Shown here: positions 36,322-44,261 of the stretch, piece after piece
Numbering within the stretch: position 1 is the first letter of the stretch
How the letters are laid out: each line of letters starts with the position of its first letter
The notes under the pieces: model-generated
The model's database searches: none
What the model was told of the DNA's origin: nothing
The model's input: only the letters and a program-made list of their open reading frames with translations
Assembly (NCBI GenBank): GCA_052379845.1
Contig: JBQTCF010000005.1
Source: Roseinatronobacter sp052379845
GTDB taxonomy: Bacteria; Pseudomonadota; Alphaproteobacteria; Rhodobacterales; Rhodobacteraceae
Reading direction: 5' to 3' (one strand)
DNA length: 64,000 nt
Position numbers and translations under genes: made by a program

Positions 36322-37250
36322 GCGCGCTTGCAACCCGCGTCGGCCAGTTGCAGCTGGCCAACCCCATCATGCCCGCATCCGGCACCTTTACCGAGGATCT
36401 GGCCGATGTGTTCGACCTTGGCATTCTTGGCGCGCATGTGCTGAAAACCTTTACACCGGAAATTCGCACTGGCAACCCGACGCCGCGGGTGTGCGACCTG
36501 ACGGGTGGCATGATGAATGCCATCGGCATTCCGTCCAAGGGCCTGGAGCATTTTCTGACACAGACGCTGCCGTTCTGGGCGCGCTATGATGTGCCGCTGG
36601 TGGTGTCCATTTCCGCGCATAGTTATGACGCCTTCGCGCGGCTGGCTGCCGCAGTGACGGTGCCCGGTGTGGCCGCGATCGAGGCCAACATCTCTTGCCC
36701 GAACATAGAGGCTGACGGCAGGGCGTTTGCTGTGCGCGCCGATACCACGGGTCAGGTGGTCGCGCAGTTGCGCGGGGCGACCGACCTGCCGTTATGGGTG
36801 AAACTGTCCCCCAATACCGGAGAACCCGTAGACGTTGCGCAAGCTGCCGAAGCCGCTGGCGCGGATGCGTTGGTTGTTGCAAATACCCTGCTGGGCATGG
36901 CCATTGACGTGGAAACCCGCCAACCCCGCCTTGGCAATGTGATGGGCGGCATTTCCGGCCCCGCCATCAAGCCTGTGGCACTGCGCATGACCTATCAGGC
37001 GGCCAGTGCCACGCGCATTCCGGTGATCGGCTGTGGCGGTATTTCGACAGTGGCCGATGTTGTGGAATTCCTGATTGCAGGTGCGACGGCGGTACAGGTG
37101 GGCACAGCCACATTCCAGTCCCCCACCACCATGCGCAGGCTGCTTTCGGGGCTGGAAGACTGGCTGGCGGCACATGACGTGGCGTCGGTGCGTGACCTGC
37201 GCGGTACAGTGGCGCTGCCCGATACCCCTGTTGCGGCGATGCTGACATGA
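36318..37250 (+). CDS. pyrD: Dihydroorotate dehydrogenase, class 1B-like
   Basis: A 310-residue FMN TIM-barrel enzyme. It shows MPASGTFTEDL, the substrate loop GMMNAIGIPSKGLE, the active-site Cys in NISCPN (class 1 dehydrogenases use Cys as base), LWVKLSPN, ISGPAIKPVALR and GCGGIS. It pairs with the adjacent PyrK-like subunit. With NADH as donor the same enzyme type can reduce orotate to dihydroorotate, as in orotate-fermenting clostridia. Start and stop overlap both neighbours. Confidence 0.9.
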   Translation: MSALATRVGQLQLANPIMPASGTFTEDLADVFDLGILGAHVLKTFTPEIRTGNPTPRVCDLTGGMMNAIGIPSKGLEHFLTQTLPFWARYDVPLVVSISAHSYDAFARLAAAVTVPGVAAIEANISCPNIEADGRAFAVRADTTGQVVAQLRGATDLPLWVKLSPNTGEPVDVAQAAEAAGADALVVANTLLGMAIDVETRQPRLGNVMGGISGPAIKPVALRMTYQAASATRIPVIGCGGISTVADVVEFLIAGATAVQVGTATFQSPTTMRRLLSGLEDWLAAHDVASVRDLRGTVALPDTPVAAMLT

Positions 37251-38509
37251 TGATGGACAAACTTGCCCCCCTGACAGCGCTGGCGCAGCAAATCTTCAAG
37301 GACTTGCGCGCCATGTCGCCTGATGGCGCGGGCGTCAGCCGCCCTGCCTATTCGCGCATTGAAACGCAAGCGCTGGACTATCTGGCGGAATTTGCCCGTG
37401 CGCAGGGGCTGGCGGTCGACGCGGACGCGGCAGGCAACCTGTGGTTCAGCCTGCCCGAACACCGCGACGCCCAGCGTTACATGGTGGTTGGGTCCCATGT
37501 CGACACTGTCCCCGAAGGCGGAAATTTCGACGGGCTTGCCGGTGTGGTGGCCGGGTTGCTGGTGCTGATCCGCGGGCGCGAGAAGGGCTTGCGCGTGCCC
37601 GTGAAGTGCCTTGCGCTGCGCGCCGAGGAAAGCGCGTGGTTCGGGTCATGTTATCTGGGGTCCAAGGCACTGACCGGCCAGATGACCGCCGCCGAACTTG
37701 CCGCCCCGCACAAGGGCGACAACAGGTCGCTTGCCGACCATATGACAGCGCTGGGAATTGACACGGCGCCCATTGCCGCAGGCCAGCCCCTGATCGCGCT
37801 GGAACGCATCCTGGGCTATGTGGAACTGCATATCGAACAAGGACCGCTGCTGGTTGAACGCGATATTCCCGCCGCCGTGGTGACTGGCATTCGGGGCAAT
37901 ATCCGCTACCGCTCGGTTACCTGCACGGGCGAAGGGGGGCATTCCGGCGCGGTGCCGCGCGCCTATCGGCATGATCCGGTGCTGGCCATGGCCGATTTGC
38001 TGACGCGGCTGGATGACAGTTGGCTGCATATCCTGCAAACGGGTGGTGATCTGGTGCTGACCTCGGGTGTGGTAGGGACGGACCCCGCGCGCCATGCCAT
38101 TGCGCGCATTGCCGACAGCATCAGCTTCAGTCTGGACATCCGGTCCCAGAATACCGAAGTTCTGGACCACATGCGCGATTATCTGCATGAAGAAATGGCC
38201 GATATCGCGCGCGTGCGCGGCGTGCGGTTCGACACGGGCCCTGAAATACCCGCCGCGCCTGCGCAGATGGATGACACTATGGTGGCGGGGCTGATGGCGG
38301 CAATGGGCCGCACGGGCATTGCGCCGTTTTCCATGGCGTCGGGTGCCGGGCATGATGCGGCGGTCTTCGCGCAAGCGGGCGTGCCCGCCGCGATGATCTT
38401 CGTGCGCAACCGCAACGGGTCCCATAATCCGCGCGAAGCCATGGAGATTTCGGATTTTATGGTAGGAACCGCCATCATTTCCGCCTATCTGGAAGCGAAG
38501 GACACATGA
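37247..38509 (+). CDS. M20 family N-carbamoyl-amino-acid hydrolase-like
   Basis: Metal-dependent amidase of 420 residues (AmaB/HyuC/allantoate amidohydrolase/beta-ureidopropionase family). Metal-site motifs are VGSHVDTVPEGGNFDG, LRAEESAWFG, VELHIEQGP and the late NGSHNPREAM. The family hydrolyses N-carbamoyl amino acids to amino acid, CO2 and ammonia. Next to pyr-type genes, N-carbamoyl-L-aspartate (ureidosuccinate) is the natural candidate substrate. It overlaps pyrD and pyrE by four bases. The second ATG at 37250 is an equally good start. Confidence 0.86.
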   Translation: MMMDKLAPLTALAQQIFKDLRAMSPDGAGVSRPAYSRIETQALDYLAEFARAQGLAVDADAAGNLWFSLPEHRDAQRYMVVGSHVDTVPEGGNFDGLAGVVAGLLVLIRGREKGLRVPVKCLALRAEESAWFGSCYLGSKALTGQMTAAELAAPHKGDNRSLADHMTALGIDTAPIAAGQPLIALERILGYVELHIEQGPLLVERDIPAAVVTGIRGNIRYRSVTCTGEGGHSGAVPRAYRHDPVLAMADLLTRLDDSWLHILQTGGDLVLTSGVVGTDPARHAIARIADSISFSLDIRSQNTEVLDHMRDYLHEEMADIARVRGVRFDTGPEIPAAPAQMDDTMVAGLMAAMGRTGIAPFSMASGAGHDAAVFAQAGVPAAMIFVRNRNGSHNPREAMEISDFMVGTAIISAYLEAKDT

Positions 38510-39231
38510 CCACAGGACCCGCCGCCATGCCCCGACTGACGCCAGCCAGACGCAGCCAGATCGCGCGGGAAACTGCCACAGCGCTGTTGCAGATTGGTGC
38601 GGTGCGGCTGTCGGTGGACCGCCCCTTCATGTTCAGCTCTGGCCTTGTCAGCCCGGTATATATCGATTGTCGCCGCATCATTTCCTACCCTGCGGTGCGC
38701 GAAAGCCTGATGGCCTGTGCCACGGAACTGTTGCAAAACGACATGCCCGGCACGCAGGCCGTTGCGGGGGGGGAAACCGCCGGCATCCCCTTTGCGGCGC
38801 TGATTGCGGCAAATACGGGGCTGCCCATGCAATATGTGCGCAAACGGCCAAAGGGGTATGGCCCCCATGCGCAGGTCGAAGGGGTGGTAACCCCCGGCCA
38901 GCAAGTGACACTGATTGAGGATCTGACCACGGATGGCGGATCGAAGCTGCGGTTTTGCAAGGCGCTGCGCCGTGCGGGGGCAACTGTGTCGGATTGTCTG
39001 GTGATCTTCTACTATGATATTTTCCCTCAGACCCGCGACATGCTGCACGCCCAGGGCCTGACCCTGCACGCGCTGGCCAACTGGCAGGATATTTTGGCCG
39101 TCGCAGGTAGCGATGGCCCCTTCAGCGCGCCCGAACTGGCCGAAATACGGTCATTCCTTGACAATCCGCTTGACTGGTCGGCCCGCCATGGCGGGGCATC
39201 CCGGTTGTTTTTCCAAGAAAGGACTGCATGA
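38506..39231 (+). CDS. pyrE: Orotate phosphoribosyltransferase
   Basis: Makes OMP from orotate and PRPP. It has 241 residues, somewhat longer than the usual ~215. MFSSGLVSPVYIDCR is the N-terminal orotate-binding part, YVRKRPKGYG the catalytic Lys loop and VTLIEDLTTDGGS the PRPP-binding motif. An internal ATG at 38527 (MPRLTPARR) could be the true start and would bring the length closer to normal. It is coupled to the hydrolase gene upstream and the small orphan downstream. Confidence 0.9.
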   Translation: MTTGPAAMPRLTPARRSQIARETATALLQIGAVRLSVDRPFMFSSGLVSPVYIDCRRIISYPAVRESLMACATELLQNDMPGTQAVAGGETAGIPFAALIAANTGLPMQYVRKRPKGYGPHAQVEGVVTPGQQVTLIEDLTTDGGSKLRFCKALRRAGATVSDCLVIFYYDIFPQTRDMLHAQGLTLHALANWQDILAVAGSDGPFSAPELAEIRSFLDNPLDWSARHGGASRLFFQERTA

Positions 39232-39554
39232 TGTTCACTGCATTGATCGACACCCTGAAGGACCACGGGCGCGGGGTTCATGGCTATAGCGCATTGGCCG
39301 AAGCGGCCTATGAAAAAGCGCGCAGCGGACCACAGGCCGCAGCCTATTACGTTCTGGCCAAACAAGCCGATGATTTTGTGGAATTCGTCGAACGTATGCC
39401 CGTCCCCGCCCGCGAGATTGACGCCATGTTTGACCGCATCAGCGCGAATGCTGCGGCGCTTGATGCGGCTTTTGCAAGTGGGGACAGGGCCGCAGTGCTG
39501 GATGTGCTAAACAACATCGCGCATGAAGCGGCTGCGATGCGCAGCACGGGCTGA
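39228..39554 (+). CDS. Orphan 108-residue protein coupled to pyrE
   Basis: A small soluble, probably all-helical protein. Its start overlaps the pyrE stop (ATGA), so it belongs to the operon. It shows YSALAEAAYEKARSGPQAAA, AKQADDFVEFVERMPVP and a C-terminal helix with LDVLNNIAHEAAAM. No catalytic motif or known domain is recognised. A role as small subunit or regulator of the pyr-type enzymes is possible but unproven. Confidence 0.65.
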   Translation: MMFTALIDTLKDHGRGVHGYSALAEAAYEKARSGPQAAAYYVLAKQADDFVEFVERMPVPAREIDAMFDRISANAAALDAAFASGDRAAVLDVLNNIAHEAAAMRSTG

Positions 39555-39600
39555 CGCGACAGCGCGCCTTGGGGGGCGTTGTCGGGTTGGCGTTGCACCT

Positions 39601-40626
39601 TCAAAACGATTCCGGCAGCCATATTTGCGGGTCGAACACAGTGGCGCGGCGCGGTGCGGCTGACAGGTCTTGTGTGGTCTGCACCATGGCGTCCACCAGC
39701 GAAGCGGCCAGCGCGTCCACAGGGGTGGCAATGGCCATCATGGCATATCTGTCTGACAGCGCAGCGCGGCTGTCCCCCGTCAGTTCATTCAGGATCAGTG
39801 CAACCTTGTCGGGCGGGCGCGTTTCCCGAAGTGCGGCAATCGCGCCTTCCATGCCGCCCCCGGCGACGTAAATACCGCGCAGGTCGGAATATGTGTGCAG
39901 CAGGTTCAGCGTTGCCTCATAGGTGACTTGCCGTGTTTCAAGATTCACCAATGTGTCCAGCACAGTGACATGCGGCGCATATTCCCGCAACGCGCTGCGA
40001 AACCCGGTCTCGCGCAGGGCGTGCCCATGCCAGCGGTTGCCGCCCACAAACACTGCCACACGCCCCCCCTGTTGCAAGCGCTGTGCCATCATCCAGCCGG
40101 CAATGCGGCCAACGCGCAGGTTGTCCAGCCCGAAATATCCCATATGGGCATCCCGTCCGAAATCATTGAGGACCGCAAAAACCGGCAGGCCCTGCTGCAC
40201 CAGTCGCGCCCCGGCCTGCGCCACCTTTGCATGTGTGACCGCAGAGGACGCCAGCGCCGCGCAAGTTTCACTGGCCGCGCTTAACCCGGTGCAGAAATCA
40301 TCGGGCGCTTGTGATGTTGCGTAATGAAATTCCGCAGTGATGTTGAAATCCCTGCGTGCCTTGCAGGCGCATTCCAAGGCGTGGGTCAGATTACGGTAAA
40401 ATTCCTGACCGCCCTTATGCAGCACAAACCCCAGCCGAAGCGCCATGCGCGGGGGTGGGGTTGGCTGGAACTGTGGGTCAGAAAACCCTATGCGCGACGC
40501 TGCGTCCTGAATACGCGCAAGGCTGCGCGCCGACACCTTGCCGCGCCCATGAACCGCGCGGTCGATGGTTGCCAGACTTACCCCGGCGGCCTGCGCCAGA
40601 TCGGACAGTGTGGGTTTGCGTGCCAT
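39601..40626 (-). CDS. LacI-family regulator 1
   Basis: A 341-residue LacI regulator. The N-terminal HTH reads KPTLSDLAQAAGVSLATIDR with hinge helix SARSLARIQDAASRIGF, followed by a ribose-binding-protein-like sensor with NDFGRDAHMGYFGLDN and VGGNRWHGHALRETGFRS. It is clearly paralogous to the second LacI at 44262. It is divergent from the desaturase operon with 122 bases between, so it is its probable regulator. The ligand is likely a sugar, polyol or derivative. Confidence 0.9.
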   Translation of the reverse strand: MARKPTLSDLAQAAGVSLATIDRAVHGRGKVSARSLARIQDAASRIGFSDPQFQPTPPPRMALRLGFVLHKGGQEFYRNLTHALECACKARRDFNITAEFHYATSQAPDDFCTGLSAASETCAALASSAVTHAKVAQAGARLVQQGLPVFAVLNDFGRDAHMGYFGLDNLRVGRIAGWMMAQRLQQGGRVAVFVGGNRWHGHALRETGFRSALREYAPHVTVLDTLVNLETRQVTYEATLNLLHTYSDLRGIYVAGGGMEGAIAALRETRPPDKVALILNELTGDSRAALSDRYAMMAIATPVDALAASLVDAMVQTTQDLSAAPRRATVFDPQIWLPESF

Positions 40627-40673
40627 GATGGATTCCCCTCATACCATTGCATTAACTTGAGGGTTTTTGAGGG

Positions 40674-40683
40674 GGTTGCAACC
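40674..40683. promoter_or_regulatory. Candidate LacI-type operator
   Basis: GGTTGCAACC, a perfect 10-base palindrome, lies in the divergent region between lacI-1 and the desaturase gene. It is preceded by two direct TTGAGGG units. LacI operators are short palindromes, so this is plausible but unsupported by a second copy. Confidence 0.3.
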
Positions 40684-40748
40684 TAATTTTCTGGCATGCT
40701 GACGCTGGCCGAATAATCTGTATTCCACAATAGGGTTTGGAGGGGCCT

Positions 40749-41828
40749 ATGCCAAACAGAGATTATTCCATGTTGGGACCAGATGCAAAACGCGCGGTTG
40801 AAACGGGCCTTGCTGCGGCGCAATGGTATCATACGGACATTCCGCGCAAGCAGATGAAAGACCTGATGCGCCGCCAGGACGCGCCTGCCATTCGTGATAC
40901 GATCATCCTGTTCGGGGCGATGGTGGTATTTGCGGGGGCAGGGATCGCGCTTTGGCCGTCGCTGTGGTCGGTGCCGGTCTGGCTGGCTTACGGCGTGCTG
41001 TATGGGTCGGCCATGGATTCACGCTGGCATGAATGCAGCCATGGCACAGCGTTCAAGACGCGCTGGATGAATGATGTTATCTATCAGATTGCAAGCTTCT
41101 GCATGGTGCGCAACCCGCACACTTGGCGCTGGAGTCACGCGCGCCACCATACCGACACCGTTATTGTCGGGCGCGACCCCGAAATCGCCATCATGCGCCC
41201 GCCGGAATTTGCCCGCCTGATCGCCAATTTCTTCGGGCTGGTCGATGCATGGAACGGTTGGGCGCGCATGCTGTATAACGCGGCGGGCAAGCTTCACCCT
41301 GAAGAAGCCAGCTACATTCCCAAGGCCGAGCAGCACAAGGTCATTCGCGTGGCGCGTATCTGGGTGTTGATCTACGGGGCCACCATCGCGCTGGCCGTGG
41401 CGCTGGGGTCCATCCTGCCCTTGATGGTTATCGGTCTGCCGCGTCTGTATGGCGCGTGGCATCACGTCATGACGGGCCTGTTGCAGCATGGTGGGCTGGC
41501 CGACAATGTGATTGACCATCGGCTGAATTCGCGCACTGTCTATATGAACCCCGTCAGCCGGTTCATCTATTGGAACATGAATTACCATGTCGAACACCAC
41601 ATGTTCCCCATGGTGCCCTATCACCGGCTGCCGGAACTGCATCAGGCCATCAAGCATGATCTGCCTGCGCCCAACCGTTCCATTGCGCAGGCATTTGCGG
41701 AAATGTGGCCTGCCTTGCGGCGCCAGTTACAGAACGAAGATTTCTTTCTGAAGCGCGATCTGCCCGCGACGGCAAAACCCTATCGTGAGGATTTGCACCA
41801 TGCCGCGCTTGGCACCGCCGCGCAATGA
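40749..41828 (+). CDS. Membrane di-iron desaturase/hydroxylase
   Basis: A 359-residue fatty-acid-desaturase superfamily protein with hydrophobic helices around residues 52-90 and 205-235. Its His boxes are H94ECSH98, H130ARHH134 and H280VEHH284, with extra His at 239 and 247, all as needed for a di-iron centre. The family includes acyl-lipid desaturases and small-molecule hydroxylases. A Rieske ferredoxin and a ferredoxin reductase follow directly, giving a complete three-component oxygenase. LacI control and the adjacent inositol operon suggest a sugar- or polyol-linked substrate rather than a fatty acid. The ATG at 40749 follows GGAGGGG. Confidence 0.87.
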   Translation: MPNRDYSMLGPDAKRAVETGLAAAQWYHTDIPRKQMKDLMRRQDAPAIRDTIILFGAMVVFAGAGIALWPSLWSVPVWLAYGVLYGSAMDSRWHECSHGTAFKTRWMNDVIYQIASFCMVRNPHTWRWSHARHHTDTVIVGRDPEIAIMRPPEFARLIANFFGLVDAWNGWARMLYNAAGKLHPEEASYIPKAEQHKVIRVARIWVLIYGATIALAVALGSILPLMVIGLPRLYGAWHHVMTGLLQHGGLADNVIDHRLNSRTVYMNPVSRFIYWNMNYHVEHHMFPMVPYHRLPELHQAIKHDLPAPNRSIAQAFAEMWPALRRQLQNEDFFLKRDLPATAKPYREDLHHAALGTAAQ

Positions 41829-41854
41829 CACCTGTTCCCGAAGGAGAGAGAGCA

Positions 41855-42163
41855 ATGCCTTGGATTGACGCTTGCGCAACTGACGACATCGACAGCGAGG
41901 ACCTGATCCGTTTTGACCATGACGGACGCACCTTTGCGATTTATCGCAGCCCGGATGATGATTTTTTCTGTACAGACGGACTTTGCACGCATGAACAAGT
42001 GCATCTGGCGGATGGGTTGGTGATGGATTATGAAATTGAATGCCCGAAGCATAATGCAACTTTCGACTATCGCACAGGCGAAGCCAAGCGCGCCCCGGCT
42101 TGTGTGAACCTGAACACCTATCGTGTGAAAACCGAAGGCGGGCGTGTCCTGATTGAGGTTTAG
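41855..42163 (+). CDS. Rieske-type [2Fe-2S] ferredoxin
   Basis: A 102-residue soluble Rieske protein. Ligands are C44-T-H46 and C63-P-K-H66 (CTHEQ and CPKHN), the standard C-x-H ... C-x2-H pattern. The ATG at 41855 follows AAGGAG with eight-base spacing and is chosen over an upstream ATG that overlaps the desaturase stop. It should carry electrons from the reductase encoded four bases downstream to the membrane di-iron enzyme. Confidence 0.92.
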   Translation: MPWIDACATDDIDSEDLIRFDHDGRTFAIYRSPDDDFFCTDGLCTHEQVHLADGLVMDYEIECPKHNATFDYRTGEAKRAPACVNLNTYRVKTEGGRVLIEV

Positions 42164-42166
42164 GCG

Positions 42167-43375
42167 ATGACGGGCCTTGTGATTGTCGGCGCGGGCGAAT
42201 GCGGCACGCGCGCGGCGTTTTCGGCACGGGATGCGGGGTATAGCGGGCCAATCACGCTGATCGGTCAGGAAACCGGCTTGCCCTATGAACGCCCCCCCTT
42301 GTCGAAACCGGATGCGGGCGCAGTGAAGCGCCACAAGATTTGCGCCGGCGCCGACTTGCGCGCGGCAAACATCACCTACCGTGACGGTATCAGCGCCACG
42401 CGCATTGACGTTGCGGCACAATCGCTTGCGCTGTCGGACGGCACTGCCATCGGCTATGCGCGCCTGCTTCTGGCCACGGGGGGCACGCCGCGCCGCCTGC
42501 GGTGTGCGGGCGCGGAGCAGGCGCTGGTCTTGCGCAGTTATGACGATGCAAATGCCATTTTCAGCCAGCCCTTGGCCAACCGGCATGTCGTTATTGTCGG
42601 GGCGGGGTTGATCGGGCTGGAACTGGCGGCCAGTTTGCGCCGCTTGGGGGCCCGCGTTACCGTGCTGGAAGCGGGCGCGCGCGCGCTGGGCCGCGCGGTT
42701 CCTGAGCCACTGGCCAGTCGGCTTGTGGCCCGCCACTGTGCCGCGGGGGTTTCGTTCCGTTTCAACTGCACCCTTGATGCAATTTCCAAGGGTCAGGTCC
42801 AGTTGAACGGGGGGGACGTTCTGCCCTGTGACATGGTGATCGCGGCCATCGGGGTGGTGCCTGAAACAGCCTTGGCGCAGGGTGCAGGGCTTGAATGCGA
42901 AAATGGCATTTGTGTTGATGGTCAGTTGCGCTGTTCCGGGGGCGCTATCTTCGCCGCTGGGGATTGTGCGGCCCTGCGCCAGCCGGATGGCAGTGTTCAC
43001 CGCTTCGAGACGTGGCGCAATGCCCGTGATCAAGGCATTCTTGCCGGGCGGGCCCTTGCGGGCGACGCAGCCTGTTTCGAGGCCCTGCCATGGTTCTGGT
43101 CGGATCAGTATGATCTGGGCCTGCAGGTTGTGGGCAATGTGGCAGGGGCCCCGGCCGCGTCACGCAAATTGGTGCAAGATGGTGAAATCCTGTTCTGGCT
43201 GGGTGCAGATGGGGCCTTGATCGGGGCCGCAGGGCTGGGCGCGGGGCGCAGCAGCGCCAAGGATATCGCCTTGGCAGAACGCCTGATTCAAGCTGCCATG
43301 CCTGTCACCCCCGACGCCCTGAGCGATGTGGGGCAACCGCTAAAAGCCCTGTTGCGCCGCGCCACGGCCGCCTGA
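42167..43375 (+). CDS. Ferredoxin reductase, FAD/NAD-dependent
   Basis: A 402-residue flavoprotein of the oxygenase-coupled reductase type (as in putidaredoxin or rubredoxin reductases). The FAD motif is IVGAGECGTRAAF, the NAD(P) motif is VVIVGAGLIGLELAASLRRLG and the second FAD motif is GAIFAAGDCA. The C-terminal domain has the WFWSDQYDLGLQVVG pattern typical of this family. It completes the electron chain NAD(P)H-reductase-Rieske-di-iron enzyme. Confidence 0.92.
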   Translation: MTGLVIVGAGECGTRAAFSARDAGYSGPITLIGQETGLPYERPPLSKPDAGAVKRHKICAGADLRAANITYRDGISATRIDVAAQSLALSDGTAIGYARLLLATGGTPRRLRCAGAEQALVLRSYDDANAIFSQPLANRHVVIVGAGLIGLELAASLRRLGARVTVLEAGARALGRAVPEPLASRLVARHCAAGVSFRFNCTLDAISKGQVQLNGGDVLPCDMVIAAIGVVPETALAQGAGLECENGICVDGQLRCSGGAIFAAGDCAALRQPDGSVHRFETWRNARDQGILAGRALAGDAACFEALPWFWSDQYDLGLQVVGNVAGAPAASRKLVQDGEILFWLGADGALIGAAGLGAGRSSAKDIALAERLIQAAMPVTPDALSDVGQPLKALLRRATAA

Positions 43376-43393
43376 CCGAAAAAGGAAATTCCC

Positions 43394-44209
43394 GTGTCAC
43401 CGAACACCACGCGGCCCACAGTGGCCGATATTCGCGCCCAGAAGGGCAAACGCACCCTGACAATGCTGTATGTCGAAACCGCTGAGGAAGCCGCCGCTGC
43501 CGCGCAGGCGGGAATTGACATGCTGTCGATCATAGCGCCGCTTTGGACACCGCAAATGCGCGCTGCCGCCGGAACTTGCTTCGTGCAGGTGGGGCTTTTA
43601 TATGGCCAGCTTGTCACGCAAGAAGACTACCAGCGCGCCGCCCATGCCGCGATGCAGACAGGGGGAGATTGCGTATATTGTGCGTCGTCGCTGGGCACCA
43701 TCAGGGCCTTGGCCGATGATGGCATTCCCGTGGTCGGGCATGTCGGCCTGATTCCATCCAAGGCCACATGGACCGGCGGCTTCAGGGCCGTTGGCAAAAC
43801 CGCCCGGACCGCATTGCAGTTGTGGCGCGATGTGCAGGCCCTGCAGGATGCGGGCGCTTTTGGTGCCGAACTGGAGGTGGTGCCTGACCGCGTGGCGGCG
43901 GAACTGTCCCGCCGCAGTTCCCTGATTTTGCTGGGAATGGGCGCGGGCGCGGGGGCTGATGCGCAATATCTGTTTTCCGAGGATGTGTTGGGCTGCACCC
44001 GCGGGCACAAACCCCGCCACGCCAAATCCTACGCTGATTTCGCGTCGGAATACGCGCGCCTGCACCAGATGCGGGTTAATGCATTCGCAGCGTTCAAGGA
44101 CGACGTTGCCCAAGGTGCCTATCCGGCGGCGGCGCATACTGTGCCCATCGCGGATGCGGAACTTGACGGGTTTCTTCAGGGGTTGGATGCAAACGCAGGC
44201 TTGTCATAA
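43394..44209 (+). CDS. PanB-like protein (ketopantoate hydroxymethyltransferase superfamily) lacking metal ligands
   Basis: A 271-residue TIM-barrel protein. The C-terminal half matches PanB closely: GHVGLIPSK (113-123), the Glu in AELEVVP (E161, position of the PanB catalytic Glu), GMGAGAGADAQYLFSEDVLG and RGHKPRHAK. In the N-terminal half, the PanB Mg-binding segments GDSLG, ADLPF and KIEGG are replaced by IIAPLW, VGLLYG and YCASSLG, so the metal site is absent. A different reaction of the phosphoenolpyruvate/PanB superfamily is likely. GTG start at 43394 with AAAGGAA upstream; it is 18 bases after the reductase gene. Confidence 0.78.
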   Translation: MSPNTTRPTVADIRAQKGKRTLTMLYVETAEEAAAAAQAGIDMLSIIAPLWTPQMRAAAGTCFVQVGLLYGQLVTQEDYQRAAHAAMQTGGDCVYCASSLGTIRALADDGIPVVGHVGLIPSKATWTGGFRAVGKTARTALQLWRDVQALQDAGAFGAELEVVPDRVAAELSRRSSLILLGMGAGAGADAQYLFSEDVLGCTRGHKPRHAKSYADFASEYARLHQMRVNAFAAFKDDVAQGAYPAAAHTVPIADAELDGFLQGLDANAGLS

Positions 44210-44226
44210 CGGTTCGTGACTGCCAC

Positions 44227-44246
44227 AATGATGTAAAAGCGTCATG
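44227..44246. promoter_or_regulatory. LacI-2 operator, copy 1
   Basis: AATGATGTAAAAGCGTCATG lies just upstream of lacI-2. It differs at two positions from the element at 45284-45303. The outer arms AATGA and TCATK are inverted. Its position over a possible upstream ATG supports translation from the later GTG and autoregulation. Confidence 0.65.
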
Positions 44247-44261
44247 CAGATGGGGTGCCCC

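Noticed and set aside
41780..43033. 417-residue minus-strand open frame
   Set aside because: It is antisense to the Rieske ferredoxin and ferredoxin reductase genes, which have strong motifs.
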